A stretch of DNA of 5,810 bases, taken from positions 1 through 5,810 of the forward strand of contig CAMDZK010000080.1 in assembly GCA_945910665.1 (NCBI GenBank). The letters run 5' to 3'. The position numbers and the translations under genes were made by a program. The stretch comes from an uncultured Peptostreptococcaceae bacterium. Its GTDB lineage: Bacteria; Bacillota; Clostridia; Tissierellales; Peptoniphilaceae. The notes beneath the pieces are model-generated. The model was not told the DNA's origin and did no database searches. It was given only the letters and a program-made list of their open reading frames with translations. The first letter of the stretch is position 1. Each line of letters begins with the position of its first letter. Of the stretch, positions 1 to 4,698 are shown piece after piece.

Positions 1-43
1 GATAATAAATGGGCGTTGTAATATAATACGGTTTTTTCTCCAT
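1..43 (-). CDS. metS: methionyl-tRNA synthetase, N-terminal 14 codons (partial, runs off the left end)
   Basis: The ATG lies at 43-41 and is preceded by an AAAAGGAG ribosome binding site at 57-50 with a six-base gap. The first residues read MEKKPYYITTPIYY, which is the characteristic opening of bacterial methionyl-tRNA synthetases: the K-x-Y-Y-I-T-T-P-I-Y-Y segment forms the first strand of the class I Rossmann fold just before the HIGH motif. The enzyme charges tRNA-Met with methionine in the cytoplasm. Identification from so few residues would be weak alone, but the T-box leader directly upstream has an AUG specifier codon and a UGGU discriminator-matching sequence, both of which agree with a methionine enzyme. 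Only the start is in the window, so nothing can be said about the catalytic core or a C-terminal tRNA-binding domain. Confidence 0.88.
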   Translation of the reverse strand, partial: MEKKPYYITTPIYY

Positions 44-60
44 GGTTTTCTCCTTTTTGA

Positions 61-281
61 AAATAAAAAAACTCCGTCTATGAAGAGACGAAGTTATCGT
101 GGTACCACTCTTTTTCCGGGAATGCTCCCGCTCTATGGTCTAAGACCCCTTTAACGCAGGTTCACGTACAGTCATGCTCCGAGGCCATTTTCCCTGTCTT
201 CTTTCGTCTCCTTTTCACCAAACGGAGCTCTCTTTTACGAAAGGGTACAGTTCTCTTCTCTTCAACGCATCGTATTTGTTT
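61..281 (-). promoter_or_regulatory. T-box riboswitch leader, methionine (AUG) specifier, controlling metS
   Basis: This untranslated leader senses uncharged tRNA-Met and permits transcription of metS when charging is low. The Stem I apical sequence AGAGAGCTCC...GGTGAAAAGGAG is readable at about 232-204. The specifier is probably AUG at 188-186, in the context GAAAATGGCCTCGGAGC, followed by a purine as usual. The T-box sequence AGAGTGGTACCACG occupies 111-98. It pairs around the bulge UGGUACC with CGTCTCT at 90-84 to form a seven-base-pair antiterminator (AGAG/CUCU plus ACG/CGU). UGGU would pair with the ACCA end of a tRNA with discriminator A73, as tRNA-Met has. The family consensus is AGGGTGGTACCGCG, so this copy differs at two positions, both matched by changes or pairing on the other arm. 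The 5' end is set from the promoter spacing and is approximate. Confidence 0.92.
65..95 (-). terminator. intrinsic terminator of the metS T-box
   Basis: On the minus strand AACTTCGTCT (95-86) pairs with AGACGGAGTT (79-70) over ten base pairs including one G-U, with the loop CTTCAT, followed by a run of seven T. The 5' arm shares bases 90-86 with the 3' arm of the antiterminator, so the two structures exclude each other, as expected for T-box attenuation. Confidence 0.93.
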
Positions 282-286
282 CTTTA

Positions 287-315
287 ATCATACAAAGAAG
301 GTGGAATTCTGTCAA
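287..315 (-). promoter_or_regulatory. sigma-A promoter for the metS T-box leader
   Basis: The -35 box TTGACA (315-310) is a perfect match. A 17-base spacer separates it from the -10 box TATGAT (292-287), which has one mismatch to TATAAT. The start of transcription is expected near 280. The -35 box begins only about 14 bases after the stop codon of the CWB2 gene and sits between two GAATTC-containing arms of an inverted repeat (303-309 and 323-329). Confidence 0.85.
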
Positions 316-328
316 GGAAAGGGAATTC

Positions 329-1216
329 CTATTGCATTTTCAGTTGCTCTTCGACGATGATTGGGACGGAATTTTCTCCGCCAATGATGACAACATCATT
401 AAAATTTTCTTGTATATACGTCCGCACATTTTCTTTTAAGCCATCGTCATCGGAAAGAAAAATCGGAGCACGAATGGATGACGCATAACCAGAAGCAGAG
501 AGAGCGTCGGGGAAGTCATATCCGTTGACGACAATTGCGATTCCTCCTTTATGGGGATACGCTTTTGCAAAGGCCAGCGCGGTGTCAAAACGGGGAGGAC
601 CAGATATACGTGCAATATCGCCACTGACGCTTCTTCGCCCACCCAATGCGATGGCATCGGTCACGCGAACCTCAACGTAACTGGGGACAAGATGAAGAAA
701 GCCTTCTGTGGCATGGACAAAAGAGGAAGCAGCCAGGGCGTCGGCAAAAGCTTCGCCACTGGCGTAATAATGAACCCCATCAGGGCGCATCCTTTCCATT
801 TCATCCACGATGAGTTCCGCTGTTTCGTACCGGTCGATGCCTGCAATTCGGGTCACAGCAAATTCACTTAAGCTCGCCTCCACTTCCATAGAAATGGAAC
901 GGGGACCACCGAGTATGTATATATTTTTCACTTCCTGTGTGTGGAGTTGTTCGAATAATTCCATTGAAATTTCATCGGAGCGCGTCACATATAAGGGAGC
1001 ATCAAGCGCCGCTGCCAAAGGTCCTCCTGCCAAAGCATCGGGAAAATTTTGTCCGCTCACAAGGACTGCCCAATGGGTTTTTGTAAAATGTCGATTCACG
1101 GCAAGAGACGTCTCATACCGGTCTGCACCTTCGATTCTACGAACCTCAAGAGAAGAAGCTGAAACTGGTGTGACACAAAACAATAAAATCAATGTAAGGA
1201 TAAATAATCTTTTCAT
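329..1216 (-). CDS. secreted cell-wall-binding repeat 2 (CWB2) protein
   Basis: This 295-residue protein has an N-terminal signal peptide (MKRLF, hydrophobic core to about residue 16, likely signal peptidase I cleavage after VSA at residue 20). Three tandem CWB2 repeats follow. Each opens with an R-I-x-G-x-x-R-Y/F-x-T motif (residues 27, 123 and 203) and carries an F-x-D-A-L motif (58, 157, 235) and an xxGGxxS motif (about 103, 192, 279). CWB2 triplets anchor Bacillota surface proteins non-covalently to anionic wall polymers. No catalytic domain is attached, so the protein is essentially a bare anchor and its role is unknown. The second repeat is the most diverged. I chose the ATG at 1216 rather than the in-frame GTG at 1231, because AAGGAGGT at 1228-1221 is a near-perfect ribosome binding site for the ATG. 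It follows the tdh terminator, and no good promoter is visible in between. Confidence 0.9.
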   Translation of the reverse strand: MKRLFILTLILLFCVTPVSASSLEVRRIEGADRYETSLAVNRHFTKTHWAVLVSGQNFPDALAGGPLAAALDAPLYVTRSDEISMELFEQLHTQEVKNIYILGGPRSISMEVEASLSEFAVTRIAGIDRYETAELIVDEMERMRPDGVHYYASGEAFADALAASSFVHATEGFLHLVPSYVEVRVTDAIALGGRRSVSGDIARISGPPRFDTALAFAKAYPHKGGIAIVVNGYDFPDALSASGYASSIRAPIFLSDDDGLKENVRTYIQENFNDVVIIGGENSVPIIVEEQLKMQ

Positions 1217-1254
1217 GACGACCTCCTTCACTCTATTTTACCATGAAGATGAGA

Positions 1255-1284
1255 CAAAAGAGTCCCTCCTATAAGAGAGACTCT
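1255..1284 (-). terminator. intrinsic terminator after tdh
   Basis: AGAGTCTCTC (1284-1275) pairs with GAGGGACTCT (1268-1259) over ten base pairs with one G-U and a six-base loop, followed by TTTT at 1258-1255. It begins five bases after the dehydrogenase stop codon. The T run is short, so some read-through into the CWB2 gene is plausible and may be that gene's main source of transcript. Confidence 0.75.
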
Positions 1285-1288
1285 CCAT

Positions 1289-2236
1289 TTATTTTAATTT
1301 CTTTTGTAAGTTTTCGATCATATCTACGGTCATGGCATCCAAATCGTATTCTGGTTTCCATCCCCATTCTTCTCTTGCACAAGAATCATCGAGAGAATTT
1401 GGCCAAGATTCTGCAATAGCTTGGCGGACTGGATCCACGTCATATCCTAAAGTAAACTCTGGCATCACTTTTTGAATCGATTTTTCAAACATGGAAGGCT
1501 CCAAACTCATCGATGCAATATTAAAGGCATTGCGATGCACGAGTTTTTCAGGATTCGCTTCCATGAGCTCCGTGACTGCGCGAAGGGCATCGGGCATATA
1601 CACCATGTCCATGTAGGTTCCCTGGTCAATATAAGAATCATAATGACCATTTTTTACTGCTTCATAATAGACGTGCACTGCGTAATCCGTGGTTCCTGCT
1701 CCTGGGAGCGTCTTATAGGAGATGATGCCAGGATAGCGTACGCCACGCGTATCGACTCCGTATTTATCAAAGTAATAATTGCAAAGGGTTTCTCCCGCCA
1801 CTTTTGTTACCCCGTACATGGTCGTGGGTTGTAGCACTGTATCTTGTGGCGTGTTATCGAGAGGAAAGTTTTTTCCAAATACAGCGATGGAACTTGGAAC
1901 AAAAACGGAAGCGTCGGTTACACGGGCCACTTCTAAAGCATTATACAAACCGCCCATGTTGATTCCCCATGTGGTTTGAGGCATCGTTTCCCCGCGTGCG
2001 GATAGAATTGCCGCTAAATGGACGATTGTATTGACTTTATGTTTTTCAACCAAACGTCTGAAACTCTCACCGTCTGTCACATCTAACTTTTCAAACTGAA
2101 TATCGCCAATGGCAGCTACATTTGCATCAGAAACATCTGTCGCGACGATATTGTCTTTCCCATAGAGGTTTGCCATGTGGCTAATCAATTCACTTCCAAT
2201 TTGGCCTAAACCACCCGTAACTAAAATCTTTCTCAT
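1289..2236 (-). CDS. tdh: L-threonine 3-dehydrogenase, short-chain/epimerase type
   Basis: This 315-residue cytoplasmic enzyme of the extended SDR (NAD-dependent epimerase) superfamily oxidises L-threonine to 2-amino-3-ketobutyrate with NAD+. The N-terminal dinucleotide-binding motif is TGGLGQIG (residues 7-14), with an acidic residue after strand 2 (TDVS, about 34-36). HLAAILSARGE lies at 73-83. The catalytic set is Ser115/116 (PSSIAVFG), Tyr141 and Lys145 (YGVTK). The RYPGIISYKTLPGAGTTDYA stretch (167-186) is typical of SDR-type threonine dehydrogenases and separates them from UDP-sugar epimerases. Length fits the family. The start is the ATG at 2236, with AGGAGGG at 2246-2240; an upstream in-frame ATG at 2251 overlaps that site and has none of its own. 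No kbl (2-amino-3-ketobutyrate CoA ligase) gene is adjacent. The gene has its own promoter and terminator, so it looks monocistronic. Confidence 0.9.
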   Translation of the reverse strand: MRKILVTGGLGQIGSELISHMANLYGKDNIVATDVSDANVAAIGDIQFEKLDVTDGESFRRLVEKHKVNTIVHLAAILSARGETMPQTTWGINMGGLYNALEVARVTDASVFVPSSIAVFGKNFPLDNTPQDTVLQPTTMYGVTKVAGETLCNYYFDKYGVDTRGVRYPGIISYKTLPGAGTTDYAVHVYYEAVKNGHYDSYIDQGTYMDMVYMPDALRAVTELMEANPEKLVHRNAFNIASMSLEPSMFEKSIQKVMPEFTLGYDVDPVRQAIAESWPNSLDDSCAREEWGWKPEYDLDAMTVDMIENLQKKLK

Positions 2237-2258
2237 ATGCCCTCCTAACATCGAATAA

Positions 2259-2273
2259 AAACAACGCTTTCAT
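2259..2273 (-). promoter_or_regulatory. candidate cre (CcpA) site in the tdh 5' untranslated region
   Basis: ATGAAAGCGTTGTTT on the minus strand matches the Bacillota cre consensus WTGNAANCGNWNNCW at all but one defined position. It lies about 20-35 bases downstream of the predicted transcription start, a place where CcpA usually acts as a roadblock. Carbon catabolite repression of a threonine-degrading enzyme would make physiological sense, but this is inference from one site. The same bases also form the short inverted repeat AACGC/GCGTT. Confidence 0.45.
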
Positions 2274-2300
2274 TCGCGTTCATTATCTTTTATTGTTTTT

Positions 2301-2330
2301 ACTATATCACAAATCCTAAGAGAATGACAA
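2301..2330 (-). promoter_or_regulatory. sigma-A promoter for tdh
   Basis: The -35 box TTGTCA (2330-2325) has one mismatch to consensus. An 18-base spacer leads to the -10 box TATAGT (2306-2301), also one mismatch, directly preceded by TGA, which makes an extended -10. Transcription would start near 2295, giving an untranslated leader of about 58 bases. Confidence 0.75.
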
Positions 2331-2403
2331 TCATCACTCTCTCTTTCGTCCTATGTGAATTCATTTGCAAGACGCATAAGCAGCCCCTTCCCCCGCTCGA
2401 CTT
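2331..2403. other. asnA-tdh intergenic gap, no gene seen
   Basis: This is the gap between the asnA stop codon and the tdh promoter. It contains a purine-rich G tract (minus strand GCGGGGGAAGGGG, 2394-2382) but no convincing hairpin with a T run, so asnA transcripts may continue into tdh. An eight-codon ATG frame (2377-2351) has only a poorly placed GGGG upstream and is not called as a gene. Confidence 0.5.
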
Positions 2404-3420
2404 TTACAATAGGTGGATTCCATTTTCCCTACATTTTTGTCGCATTTGTTCTGGCCAAACAGAAGCTTGCACTTCTCCAATGTGGGCCTTTTGCATAAAG
2501 AACAAGCATATGCGAGACTGTCCAATTCCACCGCCAATCGTCTGCGGTAGTTCACCTGCTAATAGTTGTTGATGGAAAGGGTATTCTAAACGGTCCATTG
2601 CATTTCTTTCTTCGAGTTGACGTTTCAAGCTTTCCGAATTTACACGGATTCCCATAGAAGAAAGTTCCACATGGCGGTCTAACACAGGGTGCCACAAAAT
2701 GATATCACCATTGAGTTCCCAATCGTCGTAGTCGGGCGCTCGGCCATCGTGAGGCTTTCCACTTTTTAGTTTCTTTCCAATTTGGCTGACAAAAATAGCC
2801 TTTTTCTCCCGAGTAATCTTCGCTTCCCTCTCGTCACCCGTTAAATCTGGCCATGCATCTTCTAATTCTTGCGATGTGACGAAGAATATTTCTTCTGGTA
2901 GCAAAGAGCTATATTGCGTAGGGTATTCGTAGCGCATAAACTCTTCCGTGCGTAAAAAAACGTCATAGATCTTTGTAACGATTTTTTTCAAATAGGCGAA
3001 ATTTCTTTCTTCTTCTCGCATGACAAGCTCCCAGTCCCATTGGTCAACATAAATAGAATGAAGATTGTCCGTCTCCTCATGGGGTCTGATAGCATTCATG
3101 TCCGTATACAACCCAACCCCAGGTTCAAAGCCATATTCGTGGAGAGCTTGCCGTTTCCATTTTGCCAGCGACTGAACGATCTCGATGCGCCCCATCTCTG
3201 GATGCTTGGTCAAATCAAAGCCGACGGGTGTTTCAACACCTGTGAGGTTGTCATTGAGTCCAGTTTCGGCTTGAACAAATAAAGGCGCCGATACGCGCTT
3301 TAGGTTGAGTGCTTGCGATAAATTATTTTGAATGAATGTCTTTAAGCTTCTGATTGCTTTTTGTGTTTCTACAATGTCCAAAGTGGATCTATATTCAGGT
3401 GGTAAAAGTAATTTTCCCAT
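2404..3420 (-). CDS. asnA: aspartate-ammonia ligase (asparagine synthetase A)
   Basis: This 338-residue cytoplasmic enzyme makes asparagine from aspartate, ammonia and ATP through an aspartyl-AMP intermediate. It has the class II aminoacyl-tRNA synthetase-like fold. Recognisable stretches are the N-terminal TQKAIRSLKTFI region (19-30), RVSAPLFV with GLNDNLTGVE (42-63), the substrate pocket LHSIYVDQWDWE (120-131), the WELNGDI segment (234-240) and the ATP-binding motif 3 GGGIGQSR (296-303). Length matches the family (about 330). The reading frame stays open upstream to 3564, but that part is a tRNA-Arg read as protein. I take the ATG at 3420, with AAGGAG seven bases upstream. Its start is only about 20 bases from the terminator of tRNA-Arg, so it has no obvious promoter of its own. 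No terminator is evident after it. Confidence 0.96.
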   Translation of the reverse strand: MGKLLLPPEYRSTLDIVETQKAIRSLKTFIQNNLSQALNLKRVSAPLFVQAETGLNDNLTGVETPVGFDLTKHPEMGRIEIVQSLAKWKRQALHEYGFEPGVGLYTDMNAIRPHEETDNLHSIYVDQWDWELVMREEERNFAYLKKIVTKIYDVFLRTEEFMRYEYPTQYSSLLPEEIFFVTSQELEDAWPDLTGDEREAKITREKKAIFVSQIGKKLKSGKPHDGRAPDYDDWELNGDIILWHPVLDRHVELSSMGIRVNSESLKRQLEERNAMDRLEYPFHQQLLAGELPQTIGGGIGQSRICLFFMQKAHIGEVQASVWPEQMRQKCRENGIHLL

Positions 3421-3440
3421 CGTTTTTCTCCTTCTTATAT

Positions 3441-3468
3441 AAAAAAACCGCAGTGAATGCCACTGCGG
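3441..3468 (-). terminator. intrinsic terminator of tRNA-Arg, just ahead of asnA
   Basis: CCGCAGTG (3468-3461) and CACTGCGG (3455-3448) form a perfect eight-base-pair stem with a five-base loop, followed by seven T (3447-3441). It starts four bases after the tRNA CCA end. The asnA ribosome binding site begins about ten bases after the T run, so asnA expression seems to need read-through. Confidence 0.92.
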
Positions 3469-3472
3469 CAAT

Positions 3473-3548
3473 TGGTACACCGGAGAAGACTCGAACTCCC
3501 AACACCCAGATCCGAAGTCTGGTGCTCTATCCATTGAGCTACCGGTGC
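3473..3548 (-). tRNA. tRNA-Arg (anticodon UCG)
   Basis: The gene is 76 bases long with an encoded CCA. The acceptor stem is GCACCGG/CCGGTGT with a G1-U72 wobble, and the discriminator is A73. The D arm GCTC/GAGC carries GGAT with A20, an arginine identity base. The anticodon stem CCAGA/TCTGG encloses the loop CTTCGGA, giving anticodon UCG, which reads CGA and by wobble CGG. The T arm has the loop TTCGAGT and two G-U pairs in its stem. Bases 8-10 (TAG) also form the stop codon of the upstream metallophosphoesterase gene. Confidence 0.96.
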
Positions 3549-4327
3549 ACGTTGATTGTAACATTACTAAATTGTATAGGATTAAAGGCCCTTAAGTCAA
3601 GTCTTGTATTGCCTAAACCGCTATCAATATATAAAATGGCATCCCCTAATTGAAATAAGCCCTTGTCGTATGCTCCAAAAAAACCTTGCGTGGGAATGAC
3701 AATGGCTCCAATGCCAGGGAGGCGCACTTGTCCCCCATGGGTGTGACCACATAAAATTAAATCTGCATTTTGTCCACCTGTGGGAAGGATATCCGATGGG
3801 GAATGACATAATACGACATGATAAGAATGTTGTTTTTGTACTGTTTCTTTATACTGATCCGTAGAGACAGCCCATGTTAACCCAGTTAAATAAAGGTCAT
3901 GTTCTTCTAAATATACAGTTTCGTTGTTTAATTGCTTTACGCCCAACGCTTGGAGGATTTGAAAAAATTCTCTCCGATTTGGGTTGTGGAACTCATGATT
4001 TCCATAGACATAATAGCAAGGAATGTCCGTATCCACCAATGTTTTTACAAGGGCAATGGCATGAATAAAATCCGTTGTGTTTTCTGAAATTAAATCGCCC
4101 GTGAATGCAATGAAGTGAGGGTCGTATTCCTCCACTTTTTTTCTGATTTCTTTTGGATTCATGTTTTTGTGATTATGAAAGTCAGAAATTTGGGTGATGC
4201 GAAGATCATTTTTTAATTGATCCGATGCTAAAAACACTTCTCTAACCCTTGGAACATTGGTTTGATTTTTATTGTAAAAATAAAATCCAGTCGCTGCTAG
4301 GCCTGCAGCCAATAATAATTTTCTCAT
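3539..4327 (-). CDS. YkuE-type metallophosphoesterase, membrane-anchored
   Basis: This 262-residue protein of the calcineurin-like phosphoesterase superfamily has a complete metal-binding set: D49 and H51 (SDFHNH), D78 (FTGDLI), N110-H111 (GNHE), H175 (LCHSP) and H195/H197 (CGHTHGGQ). The RLPGIGA and PTQGFFGAYDKG stretches after the last motif are typical of the YkuE/YaeI group, whose substrates are not well established; UDP-2,3-diacylglucosamine-hydrolase-like and cell-wall roles have been proposed. An N-terminal hydrophobic segment (residues 4-18) followed by a charged region suggests a single membrane anchor with the domain outside. The start is the ATG at 4327 with GGAG five bases upstream; the longer open frame to 4414 is tRNA-His sequence. 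The stop codon lies inside tRNA-Arg, so the two genes overlap by ten bases. The tRNA-Arg promoter lies in the 3' end of this coding region. Confidence 0.93.
   Translation of the reverse strand: MRKLLLAAGLAATGFYFYNKNQTNVPRVREVFLASDQLKNDLRITQISDFHNHKNMNPKEIRKKVEEYDPHFIAFTGDLISENTTDFIHAIALVKTLVDTDIPCYYVYGNHEFHNPNRREFFQILQALGVKQLNNETVYLEEHDLYLTGLTWAVSTDQYKETVQKQHSYHVVLCHSPSDILPTGGQNADLILCGHTHGGQVRLPGIGAIVIPTQGFFGAYDKGLFQLGDAILYIDSGLGNTRLDLRAFNPIQFSNVTINVHR
3571..3600 (-). promoter_or_regulatory. candidate promoter for tRNA-Arg inside the phosphoesterase 3' end
   Basis: TTGACT (3600-3595) is followed after 18 bases by TACAAT (3576-3571); an alternative -10, TATACA (3578-3573), has a 16-base spacer. 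Transcription would start near 3564, giving a tRNA leader of about 16 bases. The element is also coding sequence for the last residues of the phosphoesterase, so it serves two functions if it is real. Confidence 0.65.
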
Positions 4328-4338
4328 ATTTTCTCCAT

Positions 4339-4363
4339 AAAAAAAGGACCGTCGGGTCCTTTT
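4339..4363 (-). terminator. intrinsic terminator of tRNA-His, just ahead of the phosphoesterase
   Basis: AAAAGGACC (4363-4355) pairs perfectly with GGTCCTTTT (4350-4342) over nine base pairs with the loop CGAC, and the T run continues to 4339. It begins seven bases after the tRNA-His CCA. The phosphoesterase GGAG site starts only two or three bases after the T run, which leaves no space for a separate promoter. Confidence 0.9.
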
Positions 4364-4369
4364 AGAAAA

Positions 4370-4447
4370 TGGGGTGAGTGATGGGAGTTGAACCCACGAC
4401 CTCCAGAGCCACAATCTGGCGCCCTAACCAACTAGGCCACACCCACC
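4370..4447 (-). tRNA. tRNA-His (anticodon GUG)
   Basis: The gene is 78 bases long including an encoded G-1 (at 4447) opposite C73, the histidine identity pair, and an encoded CCA. The acceptor stem GTGGGTG/CACTCAC has one G-U pair. The D arm GCCT/GGGC contains the GG of the loop. The anticodon stem CCAGA/TCTGG encloses TTGTGGC, giving anticodon GUG. The T arm GTGGG/CCCAT carries the loop TTCAACT. A dedicated consensus promoter lies upstream and a terminator directly downstream. Confidence 0.97.
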
Positions 4448-4475
4448 ATGTGAGCGTCTTTTCAAACGCTCTATC

Positions 4476-4504
4476 ATTATAGTGCTTATTATTTCTTTTG
4501 TCAA
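4476..4504 (-). promoter_or_regulatory. consensus promoter for tRNA-His
   Basis: TTGACA (4504-4499) and TATAAT (4481-4476) are perfect matches with a 17-base spacer. The start of transcription falls near 4469, which gives a leader of about 22 bases. A perfect six-base inverted repeat GAGCGT/ACGCTC (4471-4466 and 4457-4452) begins at about the start site and covers most of the leader. Confidence 0.92.
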
Positions 4505-4545
4505 GGATAGGAAAAATTCCTGTAAATAAGATTACATATTTTTGT

Positions 4546-4669
4546 AGGTTCGATCACAGGAGTTCCTGACTCGGCACGCTCGCGGCCGAGCACGGATACT
4601 TCGTACCGTGTGAGAAAAAAGTACACGACAAGATATGGCATCGCAAGGAACGCCTGTTGACCTCCACCT
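4546..4669. ncRNA. highly structured non-coding region, possible RNA gene of unknown family
   Basis: This stretch, between the pyrophosphatase stop codon and the tRNA-His promoter, holds no credible reading frame but folds extensively. A closing helix brings 4546-4567 together with 4646-4669: AGGT/ACCT, then GATC against GACC, then ACAGG/CCTGT, then GTTCCT/AGGAAC, broken only by small loops. Inside it are two adjacent hairpins: CTCGGC/GCCGAG (4570-4575 with 4585-4590) and CACGG-TAC/GTA-CCGTG (4591-4599 with 4603-4610, one bulged A). The sense strand is uncertain. One position in the closing helix is a G-U pair on the minus strand but an A-C mismatch on the plus strand, favouring minus. A T-rich tail after the helix on the plus strand (4669-4680) would favour plus. 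No strong promoter is visible on either strand. I do not recognise it as 6S, SRP, tmRNA, RNase P or 5S. It could instead be an elaborate 3' structure of the upstream transcript or a small palindromic repeat. Confidence 0.35.
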
Positions 4670-4698
4670 CTTCTTTTATTGTATACTTTGAACGCACA

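Noticed and set aside
1235..1243. Extended -10 (TGG-TAAAAT) upstream of the CWB2 gene as its promoter
   Set aside because: No -35 box fits, and the start of transcription would fall within the ribosome binding site, leaving an almost leaderless message. Possible, but not supported well enough to list.
810..1274. Plus-strand open frame of 154 codons opposite the CWB2 gene
   Set aside because: It is antisense to a gene with clear domain motifs, has no family resemblance, and crosses the tdh terminator.
1472..1834. Plus-strand open frame of 120 codons opposite tdh
   Set aside because: It is a shadow of the dehydrogenase coding strand, with no recognisable motif.
2351..2377. Eight-codon minus-strand frame between asnA and tdh as a leader peptide
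   Set aside because: It lies upstream of the tdh promoter, lacks a proper ribosome binding site and has no attenuator structure after it.
3421..3564. N-terminal extension of the asnA reading frame (48 codons)
   Set aside because: It is tRNA-Arg and its terminator read as protein; the M-D-R-A-P-D-F-type peptide is a familiar artefact of tRNA genes. The ATG at 3420 has the ribosome binding site.
4328..4414. N-terminal extension of the phosphoesterase frame
   Set aside because: It translates part of tRNA-His and its terminator. The ATG at 4327 has its own GGAG site and starts the hydrophobic anchor.
4544..4560. GGTTCGATC as a tRNA T-loop remnant
   Set aside because: The rest of a tRNA cloverleaf is absent; the match is short and sits within the longer closing helix.
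4678..4685. TATACAAT as a -10 box for a minus-strand RNA in the structured region
   Set aside because: No acceptable -35 box lies 16-18 bases upstream and there is no extended -10 TG, so it may be chance in an AT-rich stretch.
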